In this document: positions 9,971 through 19,056 of the stretch, in pieces
Layout of the letters: the number at the start of each line of letters is the position of its first letter
Numbering within the stretch: the stretch's first letter is position 1
Assembly: GCF_900142695.1 (NCBI RefSeq)
Contig: NZ_FRBU01000007.1
Coordinates: 1 to 64,000, forward strand
Length of the DNA stretch: 64,000 bases
From: Flavobacterium xanthum
GTDB taxonomy: Bacteria > Bacteroidota > Bacteroidia > Flavobacteriales > Flavobacteriaceae
Direction of reading: 5' to 3'
Translations under genes and position numbers: made by a program
Notes under the pieces: model-generated
What the model was told of the DNA's origin: nothing
The model's database searches: none
Seen by the model: only the letters and a program-made list of their open reading frames with translations

Positions 9971-11012
9971 TATTGCCCAAACTTTTTTGATTTATAATAT
10001 CTTCTTCGGTCAATGGAAATTCAGCCATACTGATTTTTTTACGATCTTCTTCTCTACCAATAAGGATATGCGATTCAGTAGCTATTTCAACTTTTTCTAA
10101 CTTTCTGTTGTATTTATTTTGATTGATAACCGAGTCTTTTTCAAAAGCTCTTGGCCCTTCAATAATCCAGTCTTTCACTTCTTTGTGATCAAAACGACAA
10201 CCATTACAAATAAACTCATCTACTTCATGGTATTCGTCTTTTCTTCCAGTAACACGTTGAATTTCGTCACCAAACATCCAAACGGTAGTTTTTCCAGAAC
10301 AAGTAGGGCAATCTCTATGTGCGTTATACGGCTTACTGAACCAAACTCTAGATTTAAATCGAAACGTTTTATCCGTCAATGCGCCTACTGGACAAACATC
10401 TATCATATTTCCTGAGAACTCATTATCAACCGCTTTTGAAATACAAGTCGATATATTCGAATGATCTCCTCTATCCATAACTCCGTGAACACGATCATCT
10501 GTCAATTGATCTGCTACCATTACACAACGGTAGCAAAGAATACAACGATTCATGTGCAACTGAATATTTGGACCTATATTCTCTGGTTCAAAAGTTCTCT
10601 TTTCCTCAATAAAACGAGTTTCTGATTTCCCGTGCTCAAAGCTTAAGTTTTGCAAATCACATTCTCCTGCTTGATCACAAACGGGACAATCTAAGGGGTG
10701 ATTGATCAACAAAAATTCAGTTACTGATTTCCTTGCTTCTTGCACTCGAGGCGAGGATTTACTATTCACTTCCATTCCGTCCATGCAACCGGTTACACAA
10801 GATGCCATTAATTTTGGCATTGGTCTTGGATCCGCTTCACTTCCTTTAGCAACTTCCACTAAACAACAACGGCATTTTCCACCGCTTCCTTTTAGTTTAG
10901 AATAATAGCACATCGCTGGCGGAACTACTTCTCCACCTATCATACGTGCTGCCTGCAGGATGGTTGTTCCTGGTTCAACTTCTATTGAATGTCCGTCTAT
11001 TGTTACTTTCAT
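9963..11012 (-). CDS. nuoG: Short NuoG: iron-sulfur subunit lacking the molybdopterin-like domain
   Basis: 349 aa, against roughly 680-900 in most bacteria. It keeps the N-terminal 2Fe-2S domain (CYYSKLKGSGGKCRCC around residues 35-50), the His/Cys cluster site (HPLDCPVCDQAGECDLQ), the 4Fe-4S motif CILCYRCV and its partner CPVGALTDKTFRF, plus a further CPTC...CNGC cluster site. It ends soon after, with no large oxidoreductase domain. Position between nuoF and nuoH, overlapping nuoH by 8 nt, confirms identity. No frameshift is seen, and the downstream gene follows directly, so this looks like the native short form known from Flavobacteriia rather than damage. Confidence 0.92.
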   Translation of the reverse strand: MKVTIDGHSIEVEPGTTILQAARMIGGEVVPPAMCYYSKLKGSGGKCRCCLVEVAKGSEADPRPMPKLMASCVTGCMDGMEVNSKSSPRVQEARKSVTEFLLINHPLDCPVCDQAGECDLQNLSFEHGKSETRFIEEKRTFEPENIGPNIQLHMNRCILCYRCVMVADQLTDDRVHGVMDRGDHSNISTCISKAVDNEFSGNMIDVCPVGALTDKTFRFKSRVWFSKPYNAHRDCPTCSGKTTVWMFGDEIQRVTGRKDEYHEVDEFICNGCRFDHKEVKDWIIEGPRAFEKDSVINQNKYNRKLEKVEIATESHILIGREEDRKKISMAEFPLTEEDIINQKSLGNNG

Positions 11013-11049
11013 TATTTAACTCTATTTAACTCCTACGGAGTATCTTATT

Positions 11050-11086
11050 TCTGAAATCAAAAATCGTTAATCAGCAATCTTAAATC
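11050..11086 (-). repeat. 37-nt intergenic repeat, copy 1 (nuoF/nuoG)
   Basis: Plus-strand sequence begins TCTGAAATCAAAAATCG and ends CAGCAATCTTAAATC. It matches 12992-13028 at 35 of 37 positions. It covers the last bases of nuoF including its stop codon. Confidence 0.8.
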
Positions 11087-12447
11087 AATTCCTTCGCTAC
11101 TAAATACTTTACTTTTTCAAAAGGTTCAGCAACAAAATGATCTCTATTTTTTATTTTTTCTGGGAAACGAATGTGGTATTCAAATTCCTCTCTAAAGTGG
11201 CGAATCGCTGCTGCCACTGGCCAAGCTGCTGCATCTCCCAATGGACAAATCGTATTTCCCTCAATTTTACTTTGAATACTCAACAGCAAATCGATATCTT
11301 CTTCACGACCGTGACCATTTTCTATTCGGTGCAATACTTTTTCCATCCACCCAGTACCTTCACGACAAGGGGAACATTGTCCACAGCTTTCATGGTGATA
11401 AAAGCGAGAGAAATTCCAAGTATTACGAACAATACAAGATGTATCATTGTAAACAATAAATCCACCTGATCCTAACATCGATCCTGTTGCAAATCCACCG
11501 TCACTCAAGGATTCGTATGACATCAAACGATCCTCACCGTTAGCTGTTTTATAAATTAAATGAGCGGGTAAAACAGGAACAGAACTTCCTCCTGGCACAA
11601 ATGCTTTCAATGGTCTGTCAGAACTCATTCCACCTAAATATTCATCAGAATTCATGAATTCATAGACACTTAAACCCAATTCAATTTCGTAAACACCAGG
11701 ATTTTTAATGTGTCCTGAAGCTGAAATTAACTTAGTTCCTGTAGAACGACCAATACCAATTTTAGCATATTCTGCACCTGAATTATTTACAATCCAAGGC
11801 ACTGCGGCAATAGTCTCTACGTTATTTACAACCGTTGGATTTGACCAAAGTCCTGAAATAGCAGGAAAGGGTGGCTTAATACGAGGATTTCCTCTTTTCC
11901 CTTCCAAAGATTCAATCAGCGCGGTTTCTTCTCCACAAATGTAAGCTCCAGCACCACAATGAACATAAAGTTCTAAATCGTAGCCTGAACCTAGTATGTT
12001 TTTCCCCAAAAACCCAGCAGCTTTTGCTTCGTTTATGGCTCTCTCTAATATTTTATAAACCCACATGTACTCTCCACGAATGTAGATATAAGATAGGTTT
12101 GCTCCCAATGCATAACTAGAAGTAATCATTCCTTCAATCAATAAATGAGGAATAAATTCCATCAAATAACGATCCTTGAAAGTTCCTGGCTCTGACTCAT
12201 CCGCATTGCAAACTAAATGTCTCGGTTTTCCTGATTTTTTATCAATAAAACTCCATTTCATTCCAGCTGGGAATCCAGCTCCACCACGGCCACGTAATCC
12301 AGAAGTTTTCACTTCCTCTACTACTTCATCCGGTGTTAATGTTTTCAGGGCTTTTTCTACAGATGCATATCCTCCGTTTGCACGGTATACTTCGTAGGTT
12401 TTAATTCCTGGAATAGTTACTTTGTCTAATAATATTTTTTGTGACAT
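11080..12447 (-). CDS. nuoF: NADH-quinone oxidoreductase subunit F (NADH/FMN)
   Basis: 455 aa. The NADH-oxidising flavoprotein of the peripheral arm. FMN/NADH glycine-rich site SGLRGRGGAGFPAGMKWSF (about residues 50-70), the GAGAYICGEETALIESLEGKRG segment, and the C-terminal 4Fe-4S N3 ligands CGQCSPCREG with CPLGDAA. It starts one base after nuoE ends, so the pair is coupled. Family length is normal. Confidence 0.97.
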   Translation of the reverse strand: MSQKILLDKVTIPGIKTYEVYRANGGYASVEKALKTLTPDEVVEEVKTSGLRGRGGAGFPAGMKWSFIDKKSGKPRHLVCNADESEPGTFKDRYLMEFIPHLLIEGMITSSYALGANLSYIYIRGEYMWVYKILERAINEAKAAGFLGKNILGSGYDLELYVHCGAGAYICGEETALIESLEGKRGNPRIKPPFPAISGLWSNPTVVNNVETIAAVPWIVNNSGAEYAKIGIGRSTGTKLISASGHIKNPGVYEIELGLSVYEFMNSDEYLGGMSSDRPLKAFVPGGSSVPVLPAHLIYKTANGEDRLMSYESLSDGGFATGSMLGSGGFIVYNDTSCIVRNTWNFSRFYHHESCGQCSPCREGTGWMEKVLHRIENGHGREEDIDLLLSIQSKIEGNTICPLGDAAAWPVAAAIRHFREEFEYHIRFPEKIKNRDHFVAEPFEKVKYLVAKELI

Positions 12448-12448
12448 A

Positions 12449-12979
12449 TTATATATCGTGTAGTATTATTGTATCATTTTTGCAATCTTCAATTAGCTGA
12501 TCTACTTTTTCCTTTGTCAAATGTTCTTTGTAAAAATCACCTAGTTGCATCATTGGCGCATAGCCACAAGCTCCTAAACATTCTACACCTCTTACCTCAA
12601 AAAGACCATCTGGAGTAGGCTCGCCTACTTTTACACCTAGCTTTTCACAGGTATAATCCATAAGATCTTCTACACCATTCAGACAACATGGAGAAGTTTG
12701 GCAAAATTCAAACATGTATTTCCCGATTGGCCTTTGATTGTACATGGTATAAAATGAAACTACTTCATAAACCTCAATAGGTTTTATTTGAATAATTTCG
12801 GCTACTTTATCCATCAATTCAATACTCAACCAATTCTCGTGCGCATCTTGAACTTCATGCAAAACCGGCAATAGAGCCGATTTTCTTTTGTCTTCAGGAT
12901 AATGATTGATTAACTCATTGATGCGAGACATCAATGCTTCAGTTATGTTTATTTCTTGTTTGTAATGTGTTCTTTCCAT
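12449..12979 (-). CDS. nuoE: NADH-quinone oxidoreductase subunit E (2Fe-2S)
   Basis: 176 aa. Thioredoxin-fold 2Fe-2S (N1a) subunit. Cluster ligands are the cysteines of CQTSPC and CLGACGYAP; there is an extra Cys after the first pair (SPCCLNG). It forms the NADH dehydrogenase module with NuoF and NuoG. It lies 50 nt after nuoD, a gap containing the second copy of a 37-nt repeat. Confidence 0.97.
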   Translation of the reverse strand: MERTHYKQEINITEALMSRINELINHYPEDKRKSALLPVLHEVQDAHENWLSIELMDKVAEIIQIKPIEVYEVVSFYTMYNQRPIGKYMFEFCQTSPCCLNGVEDLMDYTCEKLGVKVGEPTPDGLFEVRGVECLGACGYAPMMQLGDFYKEHLTKEKVDQLIEDCKNDTIILHDI

Positions 12980-12991
12980 TTTTCTTTTAAA

Positions 12992-13028
12992 TCTGAAATC
13001 TAAAATCGTTAATCAGCAATCTTAATTC
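12992..13028 (-). repeat. 37-nt intergenic repeat, copy 2 (nuoD/nuoE)
   Basis: Plus-strand sequence begins TCTGAAATCTAAAATCG and ends CAGCAATCTTAATTC, differing from the 11050-11086 copy at two positions. It fills most of the nuoD-nuoE gap. Confidence 0.8.
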
Positions 13029-13029
13029 G

Positions 13030-14268
13030 TTAAGCGTCTAGCTCGCCTGCAATAACATTTAAACTCGACAAAATAACAATCGCATCTGAGAGCAAAGCTC
13101 CTTTAATCATTTCTGGATACGCTTGGTAGTAAATAAAACAAGGTCTACGAAAGTGCAATCTATAAGGTGTTCGACTTCCGTCAGTAACTAGATAAAAACC
13201 TAATTCTCCATTTCCACCTTCTACAGGATGATAAACTTCGGCCACTGGAACAGGAACCTCTCCCATTACAATTTTGAAATGATAAATCAACGATTCCATA
13301 CTTGTGTAAACATCTTCTTTTGGAGGAAGGTAATAATCCGGAACATCAGCGTGAAAGTCATTTCCTTCTGGCATCTTTGCTAGTGCTTGACGAATGATAC
13401 TTAAACTTTCCCATACTTCAGCATTACGAACACAAAAACGGTCGTAGGTATCACCTGATTTCCCTACAGGAATAATAAAGTCAAAATCTTCGTAAGAAGA
13501 GTAGGGCTGCGATACTCGAACATCATAATCAACTCCTGCAGCACGTAAATTTGGACCAGTAAAACCATAAGCCATGGCTTGTTCAGCGGATATTGGTCCA
13601 ACATTTACTGTTCTATCAATAAATATTCTATTTCTTTCAAATAAGTTTTCAAATTCCTTCCAAGCAGCTGGAAATTCTTCTAAAAACGTGTTTAGTAATT
13701 CAAATGCCTTTGGTGACCAATCTCTTTCGAAACCACCAATTCGACCCATATTAGTAGTCAAACGTGCTCCACAAATTTCTTCGTAGATCTCGTATACTTT
13801 TTCTCTAAATTGGAATACATATAAAAATCCAGTATAGGCTCCAGTATCCACACCAAGGATAGAATTACAGATGATATGATCCGTGATTCTTGCCAATTCC
13901 ATTACTATAACTCTTAAATATTGCGCTCTTTTAGGAACTTCAATATCCAACAATTTTTCTAATGTCATCCACCAACCCATGTTGTTTATAGGTGATGAAC
14001 AATAATTCATTCTGTCCGTAAGTGGCGTGATTTGGTAAAAAGGACGGTTTTCTGCAATTTTTTCGAAAGCTCTGTGAATGTAACCAATGGTTGGTTCCGC
14101 TTCCAGAATTCTTTCTCCATCCATCAGCAAGATATTCTGAAAAATACCATGTGTAGCTGGGTGTGTTGGTCCTAAATTCAAGATAGAAAGCTCGCTTCCG
14201 TCTTCATTTAGTTGTTCTTTAATTCTTTTAGCATAGCGATGCTCTGGTGGTAATAATAGTTCTGACAT
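13030..14268 (-). CDS. nuoD: NADH-quinone oxidoreductase subunit D (49 kDa)
   Basis: 412 aa. The quinone-site subunit of complex I, derived from NiFe-hydrogenase large subunits. Marked by LNLGPTHPATHGIFQNIL near residues 30-47 with the quinone-binding His, then EPTIGYIHRAFEKIAE, GWWMTLEKLLDIEVP, and a C terminus ending DAIVILSSLNVIAGELDA as expected. NuoC and NuoD are separate genes here, 35 nt apart, not fused as in enterobacteria. Confidence 0.97.
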   Translation of the reverse strand: MSELLLPPEHRYAKRIKEQLNEDGSELSILNLGPTHPATHGIFQNILLMDGERILEAEPTIGYIHRAFEKIAENRPFYQITPLTDRMNYCSSPINNMGWWMTLEKLLDIEVPKRAQYLRVIVMELARITDHIICNSILGVDTGAYTGFLYVFQFREKVYEIYEEICGARLTTNMGRIGGFERDWSPKAFELLNTFLEEFPAAWKEFENLFERNRIFIDRTVNVGPISAEQAMAYGFTGPNLRAAGVDYDVRVSQPYSSYEDFDFIIPVGKSGDTYDRFCVRNAEVWESLSIIRQALAKMPEGNDFHADVPDYYLPPKEDVYTSMESLIYHFKIVMGEVPVPVAEVYHPVEGGNGELGFYLVTDGSRTPYRLHFRRPCFIYYQAYPEMIKGALLSDAIVILSSLNVIAGELDA

Positions 14269-14303
14269 TTATTTAATGTGAAAAATTATAATAGTGTGTG
14301 TTT

Positions 14304-14825
14304 TTAATAATTGTCGGTTGTTCTTCCAAAGAAACGATCATCTTTATCTGTTCTTCCGCTATCTTCCATCGGGAATTCTTTTCGCATTGGAAAAGAAATC
14401 ATTTCATCCATATTTAAAATTCTTTTCAACTGAGGATGTCCTATGAAGTTTATTCCATAAAAATCATACGTTTCTCTTTCCATCCAATTGGAGCATAAGA
14501 AAATATTTGATATTGATTTTATTTCTGGATTTTCACCCTTGATATAGGTTTTGATCTTGATTCTTTTGTTTTCATACCAATTATGTAAATGATATACCAC
14601 TGCAAATTGATGCTCTTCATCATTGTCAGGATAATGAATCCCACATAAATCTGTTAAAAAATGAAAACGTAATGTTGGATCATTTTTCAAAAAAAGAATC
14701 ACTGCAGTTATTTTATCCGCAGCGACTTCAAATGAAAACAGATCTCTTTCTTGCTTGAATTCAAAAACAACTGAATCAAATGATTCAACTAATTTTTCTT
14801 GAATTTGTATCGTTTCTAAAGCCAT
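14304..14825 (-). CDS. nuoC: NADH-quinone oxidoreductase subunit C (30 kDa)
   Basis: 173 aa. Peripheral-arm 30-kDa subunit that packs on NuoD. The signature is near the C terminus: ERETYDFYGINFIGHPQLKRIL, then FPMRKEFPMED. The upstream part contains HFLTDLCGIHYPD, a usual family feature. Separate from nuoD. It starts three bases after the nuoB stop codon. Confidence 0.95.
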   Translation of the reverse strand: MALETIQIQEKLVESFDSVVFEFKQERDLFSFEVAADKITAVILFLKNDPTLRFHFLTDLCGIHYPDNDEEHQFAVVYHLHNWYENKRIKIKTYIKGENPEIKSISNIFLCSNWMERETYDFYGINFIGHPQLKRILNMDEMISFPMRKEFPMEDSGRTDKDDRFFGRTTDNY

Positions 14826-14828
14826 TAT

Positions 14829-15377
14829 TTATTTGATGTTATAAGAAGCTAATAATTCTTGGTATTCAGGAGAACTTCTTCTTCTTACCGATTCTGTTCT
14901 CACCAACTCTTGCAATTTCATAACGCCATCTACAATTTGTTCCGGTCTTGGTGGACAACCTGGGACATAAACATCAACCGGAATCACTTTATCAATCCCT
15001 TGCAAAACGGAATACGTGTCAAAGATTCCACCAGATGAAGCACAAGCTCCCACAGCGATTACCCAACGAGGTTCCGACATTTGCTCATAAACCTGACGTA
15101 AAATAGGCGCCATTTTTTTTGAAATCGTTCCCATTACCATTAACATATCCGCTTGACGAGGAGAAAAACTAACGCGCTCCGAACCAAATCGTGCTAAATC
15201 GTAATGCGAAGCCATCGTTGCCATAAATTCGATTCCGCAACAAGAAGTGGCGAAAGGCAAAGGCCACAATGAATTTGCACGAGCCATTCCCACTACGTCA
15301 TTAAGTTTTGTAGCGAAGAAACCTTCACCAACAACACCCTCTGGAGGGGCAACCATATTTATATTTGAATCACTCAT
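14829..15377 (-). CDS. nuoB: NADH-quinone oxidoreductase subunit B (4Fe-4S N2)
   Basis: 182 aa. Binds cluster N2, the last electron carrier before quinone, with the adjacent cysteines of TSCCGIEF and the cysteines in GACASSGGIFDTYSV and PGCPPRPE. The N terminus is a short polar lead (MSDSNINMVAPPEG). An 84-nt AT-rich gap separates it from nuoA. Confidence 0.97.
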   Translation of the reverse strand: MSDSNINMVAPPEGVVGEGFFATKLNDVVGMARANSLWPLPFATSCCGIEFMATMASHYDLARFGSERVSFSPRQADMLMVMGTISKKMAPILRQVYEQMSEPRWVIAVGACASSGGIFDTYSVLQGIDKVIPVDVYVPGCPPRPEQIVDGVMKLQELVRTESVRRRSSPEYQELLASYNIK

Positions 15378-15461
15378 TTTTTGTTATTTAGAATTAAAAA
15401 TTCTGAATTATAAATTAAAAAAAACTTTTTATAATTTATAATTCAACATTTAAAATAAATT

Positions 15462-15827
15462 TTACTCCCACTCCAACGCTTTCTTTTTGATGATGTAGAA
15501 AAAACCCACCAAAAGCAAAAGCATAAAGATCACCATTTTCACCATTCCTTCCATTCCCAACTCCTTGAAATTTATTGCCCATGGATAGAGAAAAATAACC
15601 TCAACATCAAACAAAACAAATAAAATCGCAACAAGAAAATATTTTACTGAAAAGGGTATTCTAGCGTTTCCAACGGACTCAATTCCGCACTCGAAGTTTT
15701 TATCTTTGTTTTCAGAAGAACGTTTAGGACCTAATTTCCCTGAAACTATTATCGTTCCTACAACAAATCCTACAGCTAAAATAAACTGCATTAAAATAGG
15801 AATATAATTTAATTGATCGGATTGCAT
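15462..15827 (-). CDS. nuoA: NADH-quinone oxidoreductase subunit A
   Basis: 121 aa, three membrane helices. The conserved loop after helix 1 contains KNFECGIESVGNARIPFSVKYFLVAILFVLFDVEVIFLYPWA, with the family's Cys and the acidic residues. First gene of the operon; a near-consensus flavobacterial promoter lies about 35-60 nt upstream. Confidence 0.97.
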   Translation of the reverse strand: MQSDQLNYIPILMQFILAVGFVVGTIIVSGKLGPKRSSENKDKNFECGIESVGNARIPFSVKYFLVAILFVLFDVEVIFLYPWAINFKELGMEGMVKMVIFMLLLLVGFFYIIKKKALEWE

Positions 15828-15858
15828 ATGGCAGTTATTTATGAATAAGAATAAGCGA

Positions 15859-15889
15859 CAAAGATAACTTTCAAATTATTAAATAACAA
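15859..15889 (-). promoter_or_regulatory. Promoter of the nuo operon
   Basis: On the minus strand: TTG (15887-15889), 20-nt spacer, TATCTTTG (15859-15866). This matches the flavobacterial consensus TTG-N17-23-TAnnTTTG. Predicted 5' leader to nuoA is about 25 nt. The rest of 15890-16050 holds nothing else that I recognise. Confidence 0.75.
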
Positions 15890-16054
15890 TTAAAACAAAG
15901 AAATACATCGCCACTACATCGATGTAAATTTACAATTTTTATTTATTATAAATAAGAAACGACGGTTCTATTAAGATGTGTTTAACGTTTAGAGGATTTA
16001 ACAACACTAATACATCGCATTCTTATGCCCATTTAGGATGGATATAAAACAAAA

Positions 16055-16084
16055 AAAACGTTCCGAATTTAATCGAAACGTTTT
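16055..16084 (-). terminator. Terminator of the cold-shock gene
   Basis: Twelve-base stem with one mismatch, AAAACGTTCCGA / TCGAAACGTTTT, with a 6-nt loop, and a run of eight T on the minus strand. It lies 33 nt after the csp stop. Confidence 0.8.
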
Positions 16085-16116
16085 ACACATTCTTAGACAA
16101 AAAATAAATTTTTTGC

Positions 16117-16311
16117 TTAGATAACTGCTACTTTCGCAGCAACTTTTCCTTTTCTTCCTTCTTCTTCTTCATAGCTTACTCTATCACCTTCGCGTAATTC
16201 TTCCGCGTTGATTCCTGATGCATGAACAAAAATGTCTTTTCCTGTTTCTTCGTCTGTAATGAATCCGTAACCTTTAGATTCATTGAAAAATTTAACTGTA
16301 CCTGTACGCAT
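16117..16311 (-). CDS. Cold-shock domain protein (CspA family)
   Basis: 64 aa, a single OB-fold cold-shock domain. RNP1 is KGYGFI (residues 13-18) and RNP2 is DIFVHAS (26-32), both intact. CspA-type proteins bind single-stranded RNA and DNA and act as RNA chaperones. Monocistronic, with a -7 element TACATTTG (plus 16341-16348) and a strong terminator. Whether it is cold induced cannot be told from sequence. Confidence 0.95.
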   Translation of the reverse strand: MRTGTVKFFNESKGYGFITDEETGKDIFVHASGINAEELREGDRVSYEEEEGRKGKVAAKVAVI

Positions 16312-16340
16312 TGTAATTGTAATAATAATTTATAATGAGG

Positions 16341-16348
16341 CAAATGTA
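16341..16348 (-). promoter_or_regulatory. -7 element upstream of the cold-shock gene
   Basis: Minus strand TACATTTG, a perfect TAnnTTTG, 30 nt upstream of the csp ATG. The -33 box is poor, with only a TTC at suitable spacing. Confidence 0.5.
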
Positions 16349-16443
16349 ATATTTAATATAATACGAAATACTATCTTATGTTTTTATTTTGTAAAAATAT
16401 TGATATTCAACGTTTTCTAACAAATTTTACCGATGAACAACAA

Positions 16444-18189
16444 TTAAACTAATTTAATGTGAAGCTCTTTCAGCTGCGATTCATCTATTTTAGATGGAGC
16501 ATCAATCATAACATCTCTTCCAGAATTATTTTTTGGAAAAGCAATAAAATCACGAATGGTTTCCTGCCCACCTAAAATTGCGACTAACCTGTCCAGTCCA
16601 AAAGCCAAACCTCCATGAGGCGGCGCACCAAATTGGAACGCATCCATTAAAAATCCGAATTGTGCTTTCGCATCTTCTTCGGTGAAACCTAAATATTTGA
16701 ACATTAATTGTTGTGTTGCTTTATCGTGAATACGAATTGATCCACCACCGATTTCATTTCCATTTAAAACCATATCATACGCATTGGCACGAACTTTCCC
16801 TGGATCTGTTTCTAATAAGTGCATGTCTTCCGGTTTTGGGGAAGTAAACGGGTGATGCATGGCATGGTAACGACCACTTTCTTCATCAAACTCTAATAAT
16901 GGAAAATCAACTACCCAAAGCGGAGCAAATTCCGCTGGATTTCTTAAGCCTAAGCGAGTTGCTAATTCCATTCGCAATGCACTCAACTGTGTTCTTGTTT
17001 TATCCGTAGGACCAGAAAGTACAAAAATCATATCTCCAGGTTTTGCTCCGGTAATTTTTGCCCATTGCGCTAAATCATCTTGATCGTAGAATTTATCAAC
17101 GGATGATTTATAGGTTCCGTCTTCATTGCATTTTACATAAACCATTCCGGATGCGCCTACTTGAGGACGTTTTACCCAGTCAATTAATCCATCTATTTCC
17201 TTACGAGTATAGTTTCCAACTCCCGGAACTGCAATACCAACCACAAATTCAGCAGCATTAAAAACAGGGAATTCTTTGTGTTGTGTTACTTGATTTAATT
17301 CCCCAAATTCCATTCCGAAACGGATATCCGGTTTGTCATTTCCGTATGTTTTCATCGCATATTCGTAGGTAATTCTTGGGAATTTTTCTACTTCGATGCC
17401 TTTAATTTCTTTTAGTAAATGTCTTGTCAATCCTTCAAAAACATTCAAAATATCTTCTTGCTCCACAAAAGCCATTTCACAATCGATTTGTGTAAATTCC
17501 GGTTGTCTGTCTGCACGTAAATCTTCATCACGGAAACATTTCACGATTTGGAAATACTTATCCATTCCACCCACCATCAATAATTGCTTGAACGTTTGAG
17601 GCGATTGTGGTAATGCATAAAACTGACCTTCATTCATTCTGGAAGGCACCACAAAATCTCTAGCTCCTTCTGGAGTAGATTTAATTAAATAAGGCGTTTC
17701 AACTTCACAGAAATCTAAATCAGAAAGATATTTACGCACTTCCATGGCTACTTTATGACGAAACATCAAACTGTTTTTTACCGGATTTCTTCGAATGTCA
17801 AGGTAACGATACTTCATTCGGATATCTTCGCCACCATCCGTTTCATCCTCTATTGTAAAAGGAGGCGTCAATGATGCATTTAGAATAGTCAACTCCGTAA
17901 CTAAAATTTCAATATCACCCGTGGTCATGTTTTTGTTTTTGGCTTCCCGCTCAATAACAGCACCTTTAACTTGGATTACAAATTCACGACCTAATGTTTT
18001 AGCCAACTCAAAAACAGATTTTTCCGAACGACCTTCGTCAAAAATTAACTGCGTAACTCCATAACGGTCGCGTAAATCAACCCAATTCATAAATCCCTTA
18101 TCTCGGGATTTTTGAACCCATCCCGCAAGTGTAACTTCTGTATTAATATGTGAGGCATTCAATTCGCCACAGTTATGACTTCTATACAT
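16444..18189 (-). CDS. aspS: Aspartate-tRNA ligase
   Basis: 581 aa. Class II aminoacyl-tRNA synthetase that charges tRNA-Asp. N-terminal OB-fold anticodon domain ([24 protein letters not shown]), then the catalytic domain: motif 2 [18 protein letters not shown] and motif 3 [13 protein letters not shown], with the bacterial GAD insertion between them (about residues 290-410). Bacterial AspRS length is 580-600. A -7 box TAAATTTG lies 40 nt upstream. Monocistronic. Confidence 0.97.
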   Translation of the reverse strand: MYRSHNCGELNASHINTEVTLAGWVQKSRDKGFMNWVDLRDRYGVTQLIFDEGRSEKSVFELAKTLGREFVIQVKGAVIEREAKNKNMTTGDIEILVTELTILNASLTPPFTIEDETDGGEDIRMKYRYLDIRRNPVKNSLMFRHKVAMEVRKYLSDLDFCEVETPYLIKSTPEGARDFVVPSRMNEGQFYALPQSPQTFKQLLMVGGMDKYFQIVKCFRDEDLRADRQPEFTQIDCEMAFVEQEDILNVFEGLTRHLLKEIKGIEVEKFPRITYEYAMKTYGNDKPDIRFGMEFGELNQVTQHKEFPVFNAAEFVVGIAVPGVGNYTRKEIDGLIDWVKRPQVGASGMVYVKCNEDGTYKSSVDKFYDQDDLAQWAKITGAKPGDMIFVLSGPTDKTRTQLSALRMELATRLGLRNPAEFAPLWVVDFPLLEFDEESGRYHAMHHPFTSPKPEDMHLLETDPGKVRANAYDMVLNGNEIGGGSIRIHDKATQQLMFKYLGFTEEDAKAQFGFLMDAFQFGAPPHGGLAFGLDRLVAILGGQETIRDFIAFPKNNSGRDVMIDAPSKIDESQLKELHIKLV

Positions 18190-18229
18190 GTTCTAAATTT
18201 TTGATTATTTTGCCCTTTGGACACCGCTG

Positions 18230-18237
18230 CAAATTTA
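18230..18237 (-). promoter_or_regulatory. -7 element upstream of aspS
   Basis: Minus strand TAAATTTG. A TTC rather than TTG lies 18 nt further upstream. Plausible, not complete. Confidence 0.45.
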
Positions 18238-18375
18238 GGACTAATTATGAATAATGAATTGCGAATTCACAAATTTTAGTGATTGGTTTCAAAGCCCATT
18301 TTATTTCGAATGTTAAATTTTACTCTAATGTTACTAAATTGTTAAGTAAAAGTTTTTTTATTGTAAAATGTTTTA

Positions 18376-18383
18376 TACATTTG
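18376..18383 (+). promoter_or_regulatory. -7 element upstream of the MORN-repeat gene
   Basis: TACATTTG, 33 nt before the ATG. No TTG at the usual 17-23 nt distance; the upstream bases are a T-run. Confidence 0.45.
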
Positions 18384-18416
18384 TTAAGCTAATATGAATT
18401 TAAAAATCCAAACGAC

Positions 18417-18764
18417 ATGAAAAAATATATAATATTAACCGCATTACTTTTCTCAGGGATAGCATTCGCTCAAGAAAACAATCCAAAACTAGAAGCTGTA
18501 GGTGAATTAGTTAAAACAACGTACTACTTTGAAAACGGAAAAGTACAACAAGAAGGTTTCTTTAAAAACGGGAAACTGGAAGGAGTTTGGACTTTATACG
18601 ATACGAATGGTAATAAACAATCTGTTGCCACTTATAAAAACGGAGAAAAAACTGGAAAATGGTTTTTCTGGAATGGAAATAACCTAAGTGAAGTAGATTA
18701 TTCTAATAGCCGCATCGCTTCCGTAAGAACATGGAAACAAGACGCATTGGTTAATCGAGATTAA
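18417..18764 (+). CDS. Secreted MORN-repeat protein (YwqK-like)
   Basis: 115 aa. Signal peptide MKKYIILTALLFSGIAFAQ, cleaved near residue 19. Then three MORN_2-type beta-hairpin repeats of about 22 residues: YFENGKVQQEGFFKNGKLEG, TLYDTNGNKQSVATYKNGEK, and FFWNGNNLSEVDYSNSR. Such proteins are often auto-named 'toxin-antitoxin system YwqK family antitoxin'. With a signal peptide and no toxin partner next to it, an antitoxin role is unlikely here and the function is open. Single gene with its own -7 box and terminator. Confidence 0.8.
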   Translation: MKKYIILTALLFSGIAFAQENNPKLEAVGELVKTTYYFENGKVQQEGFFKNGKLEGVWTLYDTNGNKQSVATYKNGEKTGKWFFWNGNNLSEVDYSNSRIASVRTWKQDALVNRD

Positions 18765-18786
18765 AAAAAACCTCATTATAATTTAC

Positions 18787-18816
18787 AAAAGCTTTCGTTT
18801 ATGCGAAGGCTTTTTT
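18787..18816 (+). terminator. Terminator of the MORN-repeat gene
   Basis: Stem AAAAGCTTTCG / CGAAGGCTTTT (one G-T wobble) with a 6-nt loop and a following T-run. Confidence 0.8.
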
Positions 18817-18864
18817 TGTGGAATCATTTGTTTATTCGAATATTAAAAAAATGCAAAATTAGTT

Positions 18865-19056
18865 ATTTCGCTTACTGCTAAAATTAAAAATAAAGTAGTC
18901 GGCACGAAGATGTTGCAATTTTAATGATCGAATTTTACTTAAAACTCGATGTTCAAATTTGCCTTACTTAGAATCCATAAACGCTTCGCAAAGTTTCCAA
19001 CTTTGAGGATGTGAATTTCAGTTTTAAACTGACGATAACGCCCAAGTAAGCGAAAT
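18865..19056. repeat. 192-bp inverted-repeat element with internal hairpins
   Basis: Lies in a 512-nt stretch with no gene (18765-19276). Perfect 12-bp inverted repeats ATTTCGCTTACT (18865-18876) and AGTAAGCGAAAT (19045-19056) bound it. Inside are further self-complementary pieces: ATCGAATTTTA with TAAAACTCGAT (10 of 11), AAAGTT/AACTTT, and TCAGTTT/AAACTGA. Just outside is CAAGTG-GGAGA-CACTTG (19081-19097). It could be a MITE-like remnant or a folded RNA/DNA element at the left edge of the defence island. No open frame of note on either strand. Confidence 0.55.

Noticed and set aside
10119..10415. 98-codon plus-strand frame opposite nuoG
   Set aside because: Antisense shadow of a well-conserved gene; no domain.
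18417..18764. YwqK-type antitoxin of a toxin-antitoxin pair
   Set aside because: It has a signal peptide and no adjacent toxin gene; the name comes from the MORN fold only.
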